A stretch of 64,000 bases of DNA from Pseudomonas sp. PA15(2017) (GCF_001945395.1 NZ_MSXV01000053.1:56682-120681), one strand, 5' to 3'. Positions 26,068-35,289 are shown, counted from the stretch's first letter. Numbers and translations: made by a program. The notes: generated by a model not told the origin, from the sequence alone.

Positions 26068-26964
26068 TTATTCCTCCGCACCTGAAGCGTGCGCGGCTTC
26101 GCTCACAGGGTTGCTCTTGTAATCGATGTACTGGCCGAGGATCTGCCGGAACAGACCTGGCTGAGCATTGAAGTACTCGACTGGGTTGTTTTCACTCGGT
26201 TTGGCGAGCATCTGGTAGCTGCCGTTGAAGTCCAGCGTGTTAGGCGACTGCTTGACCTTGGCCACCCACTGCTCGAACTCTTCCTGGCTGGTGGCATGGG
26301 TCTGGAACTTCATGCCAGAGAAACCATGGCCGCTGTAGTTGCCCGAGACGCCGAAGAACTCGCCCGGCTCGTTGGCAATCAGGTGCAGCTGGGTGCGCAT
26401 GCCGCCCATGGCGTAGACCATGCCGCCGAGTTGCGGGATGAAGAAGGTGTTCATCACGGTCTGCGAAGTGATCTGGAAGCTGATCGGCGTATTGGCCGGG
26501 ATGTACAGTTCATTGACCGAAGCGATGCCTTGCTCCGGGTAGATGAACAGCCATTTCCAGTCCAGAGAAACCACTTCGACGGTCAGCGGCTTGTTCTCGT
26601 GCTCGATGGGCTTGTAGGGGTCGAGCGAGTGGGTGGTCTTCCAGGTGATCACCGCCAGCACGATGATGATCACGCAAGGGACGCCCCAGACGATGGCCTC
26701 GATCTTGTGCGAGTGAGCCCACTCAGGCGCGTAGGTCGCGTCCTTGTTCGAGGAGCGGTAGCGCCAGGCGAACAGAATGGTCATGAAAATGACGGGTACC
26801 ACCACGATCAGCATCAGCAGAGTGGCGGTAATGATCAGGTTGCGCTGCTCGATGCCGATTTGGCCTTTCGAATCGAAAAGAACCCAGTCGCAGCCACTCA
26901 GGGAGACGGCCACGACAATCGTCAGAAGCGTGCGGAACAAGCGGTGGTACTTCTCTTCTCTCAT
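26068..26964 (-). CDS. cyoA: Cytochrome bo3 oxidase subunit II CyoA
   Basis: A lipoprotein subunit with two helices and a periplasmic cupredoxin-like domain. The lipobox LSGC puts the lipidated Cys at 25 when the ATG at 26964 (MREEKYHRLFRTLL) is used. The CuA ligands of cytochrome c oxidases are absent, as expected for quinol oxidases. FFIPQLGGMVYAM and NYSGHGFSGMKF are typical. It is the first gene of cyoABCDE; an alternative start ten codons upstream is less likely. Confidence 0.95.
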   Translation of the reverse strand: MREEKYHRLFRTLLTIVVAVSLSGCDWVLFDSKGQIGIEQRNLIITATLLMLIVVVPVIFMTILFAWRYRSSNKDATYAPEWAHSHKIEAIVWGVPCVIIIVLAVITWKTTHSLDPYKPIEHENKPLTVEVVSLDWKWLFIYPEQGIASVNELYIPANTPISFQITSQTVMNTFFIPQLGGMVYAMGGMRTQLHLIANEPGEFFGVSGNYSGHGFSGMKFQTHATSQEEFEQWVAKVKQSPNTLDFNGSYQMLAKPSENNPVEYFNAQPGLFRQILGQYIDYKSNPVSEAAHASGAEE

Positions 26965-27415
26965 TTCACGACCTTCAGCAAAGTGATATCCCACATAGCG
27001 TTCTGTTCAGCCTGATGCCCGATACCGCAAGGCATGCAGGAAAACGATGCGCCGAGGCACCGAAATCGTTTCAGCTTCGAAACTACTAAACGGAGGGGGC
27101 GACATTTTCGGTTACGCGGCCAAAAAAACCAACCGCATAACGACGATGGGCCCACAAATAGTCGGGGTGTATTGCTCGCCCCGGCCTGCCCCGACCCAGC
27201 CAACCCAGCCGCTACCCTGCAGCTGGTGACAGCTCGCTCAACTCGCAAAGCCCCACCTGACCGCAGCTGTAGCCCGAGAGCGAAGGATCGCTCGCAGGCA
27301 GAGCGCGAATCACCGGGAGCGTTGCGACTCATAATAGTGGCTCATATCCGCGCAGCTGCGCGGCAATATGTCGCACAGCAATAGCCTCAAAGACCTCATG
27401 GATTACCGCGGTGAA
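26965..27415. other. Promoter region upstream of cyoABCDE
   Basis: A 451-base gap between same-strand genes. It contains the perfect palindrome CCGCGCAGCTGCGCGG at about 27348-27363, near the end of the upstream gene. No clear Anr box or ORF was found. The cyo promoter should be near 26965-27100. Confidence 0.5.
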
Positions 27416-28027
27416 TCAGCGCCCCTTGTCCGCTTGCCAGTCACAGTAGCAGCCCACCGCCATGGTGTTGGCGGCCGAGACGCTGCGGTTGGCCGACAGC
27501 GCGTCGAGAATCGGCTCGACGAAGCTGTTCGAGGAGTTGCATACCAACCCCTCGCTATAGGGACCGGCATAGGCCAGGTTGCCTTTCTGATCCCAAATGG
27601 CGATAGCCGGGCTGGCCGGAATCGACTCGATGCCCTCGATCGATTCCAGCTCCGTCAGTTTGCCTCGCAAGAACGGCAGCATTTCGCCGGTACTGCCCGG
27701 CTTCTGCACGCTGTAGAACTCGACGCCGGAATAACGATAGAGACCGATCAGGTAATTGAGGTGCGCGTCGGTTTCCTTGTGGCATGGGCACTGCGGGTCC
27801 CAGAAATGTACCACGCGAATCTTGCCCGGCCCGGCCAGTTCGTCAGGCAGCTTGAGGCCGCCGCCCTGGAAGAACACCGCCTGCTGCTCCTGGTCGCCGA
27901 ACGGCCGCAGGTAAGACACCCCGAAGCGGCTCCACGCCCAGGCGGCCGTGGCTACCACGATGACCAGCACCAGCAGGCAGAGGATCAGCAGAAAGCGCTT
28001 GGACGGCGCGGCCTGTTCCTGGCTCAT
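27416..28027 (-). CDS. Membrane-anchored thioredoxin-like protein (DUF6436-like)
   Basis: A 203-residue protein with one N-terminal helix (FLLILCLLVLVIVVATAAWAW) and a periplasmic thioredoxin-like domain. IRVVHFWDPQCPCHKETDAHL places a CPC motif where thioredoxins have CxxC. Two further pairs, VCNSSNSF and VGCYCDW, add cysteines near the C-terminus. A redox or copper-binding role like SCO proteins is plausible, given the cyo operon downstream on the same strand, but the gap is 451 bases. The ATG at 28027 overlaps the upstream stop (TGATG). Confidence 0.75.
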   Translation of the reverse strand: MSQEQAAPSKRFLLILCLLVLVIVVATAAWAWSRFGVSYLRPFGDQEQQAVFFQGGGLKLPDELAGPGKIRVVHFWDPQCPCHKETDAHLNYLIGLYRYSGVEFYSVQKPGSTGEMLPFLRGKLTELESIEGIESIPASPAIAIWDQKGNLAYAGPYSEGLVCNSSNSFVEPILDALSANRSVSAANTMAVGCYCDWQADKGR

Positions 28028-28329
28028 CACTGGGGATCCCGGTCGTACTTGATGCGGAACTGTTTCTCCATCTCCTTGCAGCTGTCGGTGGCGAAGGCAC
28101 GCGACGTGGGCGTGGCGGACGGATCGTTGGCCTTGACCCAGCAGGCCTGGATGGCGCGCTGCTCGTTGGCCTGTACGTCGGCGGTCTGTTCACGGGTGAT
28201 GGCGAAGATGATGATGCCGAATACCAGGACGATGAAGCCGAGCCCCAGCAGGGTTAGCCATAGACAACCGCCGCGCTTGCCGTCGTCCGGTTGCTCGAGG
28301 GATCGATTAAGTGCCTTGTCGTCGCTCAT
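28027..28329 (-). CDS. Small membrane protein with periplasmic tail, 100 aa
   Basis: A 100-residue protein with one helix (CLWLTLLGLGFIVLVFGIIIFAI). The C-terminal part ends KFRIKYDRDPQ-like and has two cysteines (QACWVK and DSCKEM) that could form a disulfide. Its stop overlaps the thioredoxin-like gene start by one base, so the two are likely made together. No function is recognised. Confidence 0.7.
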   Translation of the reverse strand: MSDDKALNRSLEQPDDGKRGGCLWLTLLGLGFIVLVFGIIIFAITREQTADVQANEQRAIQACWVKANDPSATPTSRAFATDSCKEMEKQFRIKYDRDPQ

Positions 28330-28761
28330 GTTCTGGCCCTGCCTGAGAGGGTGCGCAACATAGCACTTTTACCCCACCCGAGGCAGGGGCCAAAGAGCAC
28401 ACAAAAAATCTAGGGATATACGCCCTGCCCTCCCCCGCCGCCCCTCCAGAAGCCGTAGCTGCTGGGCGCTGCATGGCAGCGGTAGGCGTTTTTCCGACCG
28501 CGCTGGACATACCCGGTTACGAGCCCTGGCAGCCTTCTCACGAACACCGCTGCAGCCCGTCAGCCGCGGCACGGGGCGGCACGCTGGCAACCATGAAAAG
28601 GCCGCGCGCGCGCCGGCGGCGAATTTCTGGTCAAACCTATTGCGGTGAACTTCACTCATACCTGTGAGGGCTGAATTGAATGGCACTTGCCGCACAATCC
28701 AGGCTGATCAGCTCTCGGGTATCTCATGCCGGCGCGATGCTGGAGCCAGAGGAGAAGAGTC
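28330..28761. other. Divergent intergenic region
   Basis: This 432-base gap separates the small membrane protein from the Yip1 gene and should contain both promoters. Short ORFs here have no ribosome site or recognisable features. I see no RNA gene. Confidence 0.5.
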
Positions 28762-29373
28762 ATGATCAATCACATTTGGGGGCTGCTGGCCAATCCGGGC
28801 CGCGAGTGGCGCAACATCGACCGGGAAAAGGAAAGCATCACCAACCTTTATGCTCGTCACGTTCTGCTGATGGCGCTCATCCCCGTCGTCAGCGCTTTCA
28901 TCGGTACTACCCAGATCGGCTGGCACCTGGGCGGCGAAGCCTACAAGGTCGCGGTGCCGACGGCCGCGGCGCTGGGCATCGTGTTCTACATCCTGATGCT
29001 GATCGGGGTGGCCATCATGGGTAACGTCATCCACTGGATGTCCGACTCCTTCGCCAGCCGCCCTAGCCGTCGCCGCTGCATCGTCTTCGCCGGTTACGTG
29101 GCCACGCCGCTGTTCATCGCCGGTATCGCCCTGCTCTATCCGAAGGCCTGGCTGCTGCTGGTCGTCGGCCTCGTTGCGCTGGCCTACAGTGCGCGTCTGC
29201 TTTACGTGGGCATGCCGGCCTTCCTGCGCATCCCGGTCAACGAGGGGCTGACCATCTCAGGCGGTACGCTGGCCATCGGCGTGCTGGTGCTGGAGTTGCT
29301 GCTGGCGCTGACCGTCGCGCTGTGGGGCCTGGGCTTCAACGACTATGCGGTGAGCTGGTCGCTGTTCCGCTGA
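28762..29373 (+). CDS. Yip1-domain membrane protein
   Basis: A 203-residue protein with about five helices and a Yip1-type N-terminus (INHIWGLLANPGREWRNID), the pattern that marks these proteins in Pseudomonas. GGAGAAG lies seven bases upstream of the ATG at 28762. Function in bacteria is unknown. A terminator follows. Confidence 0.85.
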   Translation: MINHIWGLLANPGREWRNIDREKESITNLYARHVLLMALIPVVSAFIGTTQIGWHLGGEAYKVAVPTAAALGIVFYILMLIGVAIMGNVIHWMSDSFASRPSRRRCIVFAGYVATPLFIAGIALLYPKAWLLLVVGLVALAYSARLLYVGMPAFLRIPVNEGLTISGGTLAIGVLVLELLLALTVALWGLGFNDYAVSWSLFR

Positions 29374-29389
29374 TCCTGCACAGCATGGA

Positions 29390-29415
29390 GAAAACCCGCC
29401 TTTTGGCGGGTTTTC
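29390..29415. terminator. Bidirectional terminator between yip1-like and the ligase gene
   Basis: GAAAACCCGCC and GGCGGGTTTTC arms (29390-29400, 29405-29415) with a TTTT loop. A and T runs on the two sides fit use from both strands, as expected between convergent genes. Confidence 0.85.
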
Positions 29416-29435
29416 CATTTGGTGCGCAAAGATAG

Positions 29436-30776
29436 TCAAAGAAACCAACGGTACTCACGGGCGTTGATGTGCTCCATGAACGCCAGGTGATCCTGGCGCT
29501 TGTTTTCGCAATAGACCATCACGAACTCCTCGCCCAGCCCGGCATTGAGCGCCGGGTGGTGGCGCATCTGCGCCACGGCACCGAGCATGTCCATGGGAAA
29601 GTCGATGCCGCTCTGGCGATTCTCGTTCAGCGGGGCGATGGGTTCGGCGCGCTGTTGCAGGCCATCGTCCATGGCTGCCAGGATCGCTGCCAGCACCAGG
29701 TACGGGTTGGCATCGGCGCCGGCCAGGCGATGCTCGATGCGCAGGTTACTGGCGTCGGAGTCGGGAATTCGCACGCAGGCATCGCGATCTTCGAATCCCC
29801 AGCTGGCGCGGCTGGCGGCGTTCACTCGCGAACCGTAGCGGCGATAGGCATTGTGATGCGGTGCGAAAATCGGCATGCAGTGCGGCAGCCAGTCCAGGCA
29901 ACCGGCCACGGCGTGACGAAGCGGCTTGCCGCCGTCCGATGCCAGCAGATTGTTGCCCTGTTCATCGTACAGGCTGACGTGCACGTGCATGCCACTGCCC
30001 GGCGCATCCAGGTAAGGCTTGCTCATGAAGCTCGCCCGGTGACCGTGCTTGAGCGCCACGCCGCGGGTCAAACGGCTGAACAGTGCCGCCCAGTCGGCCG
30101 CCTGCAGGCCGTCCTTGCAGTGACCAAAGTTGATCTCGAACTGTCCTGGACCGATCTCCGCGGTGATCACGTTGGCGTCGATGCCCTGCTCATTGGCCAC
30201 ATCGACGATCTCGTGCAGCACCGGGGAGAACCGCGACAAACGCTCGATATGCAGGTTGGGCTGGTCGTCCTCGTCGTCGCACAAGGGGTCGCGGGGGAAT
30301 TGCGGCAAACCGTCATTCAGCGCCCGGTCGAACAGATAGAACTCCAGCTCGAAGGCCACCACCGGATGAATGCCCTTGGCCGCCAGGCGCGCCAGCACGC
30401 GGGCCAGCACCTCCCGGGGCTCGAATTCGATGGGCGATTCGGTGCCATCCGAGCTGATCAGCATCTGCCCCAGTGGCTGCTGCTCCCACCGCACGGGTTT
30501 CAGCGTGCCGGGAATCAGCCGCCGCGTGGCATCCGGATCACCATCATTGAAGCAATAGTCGCCGATCTCGTGCAGACCGCCCTGGGCACCCAGCAACACG
30601 CAGTTTTGCGGCAGCTTGAGCAGGCTGCCAGCGGCGACCTTCTCCAGCATATCGATGGGGTAGCGCTTACCGTAGAAATGCCCGGGGATGTCCAGACAGA
30701 TCAGGTCGACATAACGCACGTCGGGGTGAGCGGCGCGAAAGGCGCGGACTTCGTCGGACAGGCTGGTGAAGGTCAT
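29436..30776 (-). CDS. Glutamine-synthetase-family gamma-glutamyl-amine ligase (PuuA/PauA-like)
   Basis: A 446-residue GS-family enzyme, shorter in the beta-Grasp part than GlnA. It likely joins glutamate to a polyamine or other amine. ATP and metal motifs: FELEFYLFD, EIGPGQFEINFGH, HRASFMSKPY, then PGSGMHVHVSL and RIEHRLAGADANPYL. The operon with a PuuB-like FAD oxidoreductase and a cupin-XRE regulator is the usual setting for Pseudomonas gamma-glutamyl-polyamine catabolism. Which amine is used cannot be told. Start: ATG at 30776 after GGGA. Confidence 0.88.
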   Translation of the reverse strand: MTFTSLSDEVRAFRAAHPDVRYVDLICLDIPGHFYGKRYPIDMLEKVAAGSLLKLPQNCVLLGAQGGLHEIGDYCFNDGDPDATRRLIPGTLKPVRWEQQPLGQMLISSDGTESPIEFEPREVLARVLARLAAKGIHPVVAFELEFYLFDRALNDGLPQFPRDPLCDDEDDQPNLHIERLSRFSPVLHEIVDVANEQGIDANVITAEIGPGQFEINFGHCKDGLQAADWAALFSRLTRGVALKHGHRASFMSKPYLDAPGSGMHVHVSLYDEQGNNLLASDGGKPLRHAVAGCLDWLPHCMPIFAPHHNAYRRYGSRVNAASRASWGFEDRDACVRIPDSDASNLRIEHRLAGADANPYLVLAAILAAMDDGLQQRAEPIAPLNENRQSGIDFPMDMLGAVAQMRHHPALNAGLGEEFVMVYCENKRQDHLAFMEHINAREYRWFL

Positions 30777-30796
30777 GTGTGTTTTCCCGTGTCCGG

Positions 30797-31372
30797 CTAG
30801 CGGAACACCCAGAGTACCCGTGCGGGCTGGTCGGTAAGGTTGGCGTAGCGAAACTGGCTGTGCGGCGGTAGCTGGAAGCTGTCGTTGGGGCCGAGGATCA
30901 CCGGCTCAGGCTGATCGTCCAGCCAGATGCTCAACTGGCCTTCGAGCACGAAGCCGCCCTGCTCCGAGCTGTCGGTCAGGTGGCCCTCGCCGCTGGTGGC
31001 GCCAGGCGCCAGGTGACTTTCCAGCATGGAGAAGCCGGCTGACATGCTTGGCGAGGCCAGCACGTCGGTGATGCCGCCGGCGTAATAAAGGGTGCGACGC
31101 TCGCCCGGGCGGGTCACCCATGGCACCGCCCTGGGTTTTTCCAGGCTGTAGAAATAGGTGGTCGATACGCCCAGGGTTTCGCTGATGGCGGTCAGGTCCG
31201 CCACGGTCGGTCTGGACAGGCCACGCTCGACCTGGGACAGGAAGCCCACCGAGCGCCCGATGCGCGCGGCCAGCTCGCCGAGCGTGAGGTTCTTGTGCTT
31301 GCGCAGGTCGCGGATCAGGATCGCGAGACCTTCGATTTCTTCCTGCATGTCCATGCCGGTCGAGCCCTTCAT
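30797..31372 (-). CDS. XRE-family regulator with C-terminal cupin
   Basis: A 191-residue regulator. The N-terminal helix-turn-helix is LTLGELAARIGRSVGFLSQV, and the C-terminal cupin (about residues 110-190) contains SGEGHLTDSSEQGGFVLEG and ILGPNDSFQLPPHSQF. PuuR and PauR, which sense putrescine-type inducers, have this make-up. The ATG overlaps the FAD gene stop by four bases, so regulator and enzyme are coupled. It probably acts at the dyads at 32662-32711. Confidence 0.88.
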   Translation of the reverse strand: MKGSTGMDMQEEIEGLAILIRDLRKHKNLTLGELAARIGRSVGFLSQVERGLSRPTVADLTAISETLGVSTTYFYSLEKPRAVPWVTRPGERRTLYYAGGITDVLASPSMSAGFSMLESHLAPGATSGEGHLTDSSEQGGFVLEGQLSIWLDDQPEPVILGPNDSFQLPPHSQFRYANLTDQPARVLWVFR

Positions 31373-32658
31373 AAAAAGTCACGCAGCCGATACCAGGCTT
31401 TGCCTGCGGCCTCCAGCGGCGCCGCCAGCCAGCTGCCGCCGGGAAAGCGCGGATTACCGATACGCTGGTAGAGCGCCAGCAATTGGTCGTTGCCAAGAAT
31501 CGCATCGGTCACCGCCCGCGCCGCGGCCAGGGTCGGCAGCACACCGTGGCCGGAGAATCCTTGCAGCCAGTAGCGCTGGCCGCTGCGCCCGACATCCGGG
31601 GTGCGCTTCATGGTGACGTCGATATGCCCGCCCCAGCCGTACTCGATGGCCACCCCTTCGAGCTGGGGAAATACACGTTCCAGATAAGGGCGGGTCGCCG
31701 CGGGCACGTCTTTCGGCAAGCCGCCGAGGTAGGTGCAGCCACCGCCGAACAACAGGCGGTTGTCCGGGGTCAGGCGGAAGTAATCGGGGACGAACTGGTT
31801 GTCGATCACGCAGCTGTTGTGCGGCAGCAGCGAGTGCGCCAATTGTGGGTCGAGCGCTTGGGTGGCCACCTGATAGGAGCCGACCGGCAGCACACGCCGG
31901 GATAGCGACTCGTCCAGCTCGTCGAGGTAGGCGTTGCAGGCCAGTACCAGTACGTCGCCACACACGTCGCCATGCGCGGTGCGCACGCGATGGCCTTCCG
32001 GTAGGGTTTCGCAGGCCAGAGCGCGGGTCTGTTCGTAGATGCGGCCGCCGGCCTTCTCGATAGCAGCCGCCAATCCCTGAGCCAGCCTGAGCGGGTCGAG
32101 GTGAGCGCCCCTGGCGTCATGCAGCGCCGCCACGTAACGCGGGCTGTCGATCCACTCGCGCAGCTTGGCGCCCTCGATCAGCCGCAGGTCGTGATAGCCC
32201 CATTTGTGCAGCGCCTCATGCTGCGCCTCGCGAAGCTGCCCGACCCGGCGCGGTAGTACCGCCGTCCACAGGCTGCCAATACGGTAATCCACCTCGAAAC
32301 CATGGCGCGCCGGCAACTCGCGAAGCTCATCGGCGGCCCAGCACATGCTGTCCCACAGCTGGCGGGCACCATCGAGACCAAGGGCCTTTTCCAACGGCGG
32401 CATATCGCACGACCAGCCCAGCAGCGCCTGCCCACCGTTGCGCCCCGAAGCCGCCCAGGCCACCTGGCTGGCTTCCAGTACCACCACGCGCTTGCCGGCC
32501 TGGGCCAGGCGCAGAGCACAATGCAAACCACTGAAGCCGCCTCCGACGATCACCACGTCGCAGTTCAAGTCCTCTTCGAGACGAGCACGCTCGGGGATGG
32601 GGCCGGGATAACAGCCTGCATAGTAGGTGGACAGATGCCGAGGGGACTGCCGAAACAT
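31369..32658 (-). CDS. FAD-dependent amine oxidoreductase (PuuB/PauB-like)
   Basis: A 429-residue DAO-family flavoprotein with the FAD dinucleotide fold VVIVGGGFSGLHCALRLA near residue 35 and the ASGRNGGQ motif. C-terminal GWGGHIDVTMKRTPDVG and FSGHGVLP are typical of gamma-glutamylputrescine oxidase relatives. It would oxidise the gamma-glutamyl amine made by the neighbouring ligase to the aldehyde. It is the first gene of the three-gene operon. Confidence 0.87.
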   Translation of the reverse strand: MFRQSPRHLSTYYAGCYPGPIPERARLEEDLNCDVVIVGGGFSGLHCALRLAQAGKRVVVLEASQVAWAASGRNGGQALLGWSCDMPPLEKALGLDGARQLWDSMCWAADELRELPARHGFEVDYRIGSLWTAVLPRRVGQLREAQHEALHKWGYHDLRLIEGAKLREWIDSPRYVAALHDARGAHLDPLRLAQGLAAAIEKAGGRIYEQTRALACETLPEGHRVRTAHGDVCGDVLVLACNAYLDELDESLSRRVLPVGSYQVATQALDPQLAHSLLPHNSCVIDNQFVPDYFRLTPDNRLLFGGGCTYLGGLPKDVPAATRPYLERVFPQLEGVAIEYGWGGHIDVTMKRTPDVGRSGQRYWLQGFSGHGVLPTLAAARAVTDAILGNDQLLALYQRIGNPRFPGGSWLAAPLEAAGKAWYRLRDFL

Positions 32659-32661
32659 GGA

Positions 32662-32711
32662 GTGAAATTATCAGGTGATTATTTCATGAAAAAATACACG
32701 ATTAATTTCAC
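32662..32711 (-). promoter_or_regulatory. Dyad cluster in front of the gamma-glutamyl-amine operon
   Basis: GTGAAATTA (32662-32670) is matched by its complement TAATTTCAC (32703-32711), and the palindrome TTTCATGAAA (32682-32691) is centred between them. The block starts four bases upstream of the FAD gene ATG. It is a likely site for the XRE-cupin regulator. Confidence 0.5.
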
Positions 32712-32837
32712 ATAACCAAGCAACTTCGTTCGCCTGCAGGCGAACGGTTCGCCGGCCAGCAGGTCGAACCTCGACAATAATCGCAGCACCGACGGCTCTC
32801 GACATGAGGCGCAAGCCGTCCTTCCCGGAGCCCAAGC

Positions 32838-33395
32838 ATGACCCGACTGTCCGCACTCACCACGCCATTGTTGATCACCAGCGTTCTCGCCCTGCTCGCC
32901 GGTTGCGCCAACCGCGATGAAACTCAGGCGCCTGCGAACCAGAACGCGACAGGCACGGCGTCCCCTGAACAGCAGGCCGCTGAGGGTGACTTCCAGCGCC
33001 TGACCGCCCTGGCACAACGTGGCGATCTGGACAGCCAGTTCAAGCTGGGCAGTTTCTATTTCGTCGGCAAGCCGCAGAAGGACCTCAAACAGGCCGAATA
33101 CTGGTGGAAACAGGCAGCCGACCGCGGCCACGCCGAGGCCGCCGTCAGTCTGGCTTACCTCTACACCGGTCGGGACAACCCGGAATTTCGCAACCCGCCC
33201 GCCATGCTCAAGTACCTGAACCAGTCCGCCAGTAGCGGCAACCCCATGGCGCAGCATATTCTCGGCAACCTTTATATGCGCGGCATCGACGGCGTTCAGC
33301 GCGACCCGAACCAGGCCCGCCGCCTGTTCCAGAGCGCCTGCAAACAGAACTATGCCGCCAGCTGCAAGGCGTTGGACAGCAAACCGGGCGCCTGA
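32838..33395 (+). CDS. Sel1-repeat lipoprotein
   Basis: A 185-residue protein with a lipobox LLAGC at about residues 19-23 and then a Thr/Gln/Asn-rich linker. Sel1-like repeats follow: DSQFKLGSFYFVGKPQKDL, EAAVSLAYLYTG and MAQHILGNLYMRGIDGVQ. A helical scaffold anchored in a membrane is expected. kptA follows after 32 bases on the same strand. Confidence 0.85.
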   Translation: MTRLSALTTPLLITSVLALLAGCANRDETQAPANQNATGTASPEQQAAEGDFQRLTALAQRGDLDSQFKLGSFYFVGKPQKDLKQAEYWWKQAADRGHAEAAVSLAYLYTGRDNPEFRNPPAMLKYLNQSASSGNPMAQHILGNLYMRGIDGVQRDPNQARRLFQSACKQNYAASCKALDSKPGA

Positions 33396-33427
33396 GCCCC
33401 ATTTCATGACATGGATGTAATTGAAAG

Positions 33428-33967
33428 ATGAGCCGCGACGAAACCAGCAAATTCCTCAGCTACGTACTGCGCCACGAACCGCAGGCCATTGGCCTGCAGT
33501 TGGACAGCGACGGCTGGGCCAGCCTCGACGCGCTGATCGAGGGTGCCGCCCGCAGTGGTCGTCAACTCGACCTCGCAACCATCCATGACGTGGTTGCCAG
33601 CAGCGACAAGAAGCGTTTCAGCCTATCGGCCGATGGCCGCAGAATCCGCGCTGCGCAAGGTCATTCGACCTCCCAGGTGCAGCTCCAGCACGTACGGAAA
33701 CAGCCACCCGAGCGTCTCTACCACGGCACCGCCAGTCGCTTTCTGGAATCCATCGAACGCCAGGGCCTGATCGCCGGGGCGCGGCATCATGTACACCTGT
33801 CTAGGGATAAAGAAACTGCCTTGCAGGTCGGTAAGCGTTACGGCAGCCCGGTGATCCTCGAGGTCGACGCGCTACGCATGCACGAACAGGGCTTCATGTT
33901 CTTCCAGGCCGACAACGGCGTCTGGCTGACCGAAGCGGTGCCCGCCAAATTTCTTCAGCGGGCCTGA
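33428..33967 (+). CDS. kptA: RNA 2'-phosphotransferase Tpt1/KptA
   Basis: A 179-residue Tpt1-type enzyme that removes an internal RNA 2'-phosphate with NAD, giving ADP-ribose cyclic phosphate. The catalytic start SKFLSYVLRHEP includes Arg15 and His16. KKRFSLSADGRRIRAAQGHS and LYHGTASRFLESI are the other conserved blocks. Bacteria lack the tRNA-splicing pathway that makes the yeast substrate, so the biological target is unknown. Confidence 0.92.
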   Translation: MSRDETSKFLSYVLRHEPQAIGLQLDSDGWASLDALIEGAARSGRQLDLATIHDVVASSDKKRFSLSADGRRIRAAQGHSTSQVQLQHVRKQPPERLYHGTASRFLESIERQGLIAGARHHVHLSRDKETALQVGKRYGSPVILEVDALRMHEQGFMFFQADNGVWLTEAVPAKFLQRA

Positions 33968-33972
33968 GCGGC

Positions 33973-35289
33973 TTACACCAAGGCCCGCAGGGCCTTTTCC
34001 AATGCATCGATCAGCAAATCCGCATGGGCCTGCTCAAATGCCAGCAAGGGCCGAATCTTCAGGATGTTCTCCAACGGCCCGGCCGCGCTGATCAGCACGC
34101 CGCGCTCGCGCATGCCGTTGACCACCCGCTTGGCCTGCTCGGCCGCCGGCGCCTTGCTGGCGCGATCACTGACCAGCTCGACGCCGATGAACATCCCCGC
34201 CCCGCGCACATCGCCGATCAGTTCGTGGCGCTCGGCCAGGCGGCATATACCGGCCAGCAGGTAATCGCCGATCTGCGCCGAGCGCTGCAGCAGGCTCTCG
34301 TCGCGGATCACGTCGAGTACGGCCTGGCCAGCGGCGCAGGACACCGGGTTGCCGCCAAAGGTATTGAAGTAGCGCATGCTGCGACCAAAGGGTTCGAGCA
34401 CCGCGGGGCGCACGACCACGCCGGCGATCGGCTGGCCGTTGCCCATGGGTTTGCCGAGGCTGACCAGGTCCGGTTGCACGCCATGGCGCTGGAAACCCCA
34501 CATGTGCGAACCAGTGCGAGCGAAGCCGCACTGCACTTCATCGGCGATGTACAGCAGCCCCTCTGCCTGGGCGACCGCGACCGCTTCGGCAATACAGCCT
34601 TCGGGCCCTGCGAAGATGCCATCGCTGGCGAAGATGCCGTCGATCAGCAGCGCCGCCGGCTTGATGCCGTGGGCGCGCAGATCGGCGATGGCGGCGCGCA
34701 CGTCTTCGGCGAACAGCCTCCCCGCTTCTGGCCCGAGGCGATAGACATCCGGGGCGCGCACGGTACAGGCATGGCCGGGAAGCTGGATGCTGGCGCCGAG
34801 CGATGGAGACAGCGCGGATATATCGCCGGTCACCCCGTGGTAGGCGAAACGGGTGATGATCACTCCGGTGCCGCCAGTGTAGTGGCGAGCGATGCGCAAC
34901 GCCAGGTCATTGGCCTCGCTGCCGGTGCAGGTGAACATCACTTGTTCGAGCCCGGCCGGGAAGGTCGCCAGCAGTTGCTCGGCATAATCGAGAATGCCTT
35001 CCTGCAGATAACGGGTGTGGGTATTGAGCAGCGCCGCCTGCTCGGCAATCGCCTGCACCACCCGCGGGTGGCAATGGCCGATGGAGGCCACGTTGTTGTA
35101 GGCATCCAGGTAGCGCCGCCCCGCAGCGTCGTAGAGCCATACGCCCTCGCCGCGCACGGTGTGCAGCGGGCGCTCGTAGAACAACCGGTAGGCCGGGCCG
35201 AGCAGCCGGTCACGACGCTCGATGAGGCTGCGCTCCCGTTCACTCAGCCGTTCGGCATCCGCCGCGCTGAACCCGTTGATCATGCTCAT
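33973..35289 (-). CDS. Class III aminotransferase / phospho-lyase (AGXT2L-like)
   Basis: A 438-residue fold-type I PLP protein. The PLP lysine is in DLVSLGKPMGNGQPIAG, about residue 280, with DEVQCGFARTG before it. The overlap with a hydroxylysine-kinase-like gene suggests the phospho-lyase branch (ethanolamine-phosphate or 5-phosphohydroxylysine lyases) and not plain transamination. If so it would release ammonia and phosphate from a phosphorylated amino alcohol, leaving an aldehyde. The substrate is inference. The start ATG overlaps the kinase stop (ATGA). Confidence 0.85.
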   Translation of the reverse strand: MSMINGFSAADAERLSERERSLIERRDRLLGPAYRLFYERPLHTVRGEGVWLYDAAGRRYLDAYNNVASIGHCHPRVVQAIAEQAALLNTHTRYLQEGILDYAEQLLATFPAGLEQVMFTCTGSEANDLALRIARHYTGGTGVIITRFAYHGVTGDISALSPSLGASIQLPGHACTVRAPDVYRLGPEAGRLFAEDVRAAIADLRAHGIKPAALLIDGIFASDGIFAGPEGCIAEAVAVAQAEGLLYIADEVQCGFARTGSHMWGFQRHGVQPDLVSLGKPMGNGQPIAGVVVRPAVLEPFGRSMRYFNTFGGNPVSCAAGQAVLDVIRDESLLQRSAQIGDYLLAGICRLAERHELIGDVRGAGMFIGVELVSDRASKAPAAEQAKRVVNGMRERGVLISAAGPLENILKIRPLLAFEQAHADLLIDALEKALRALV

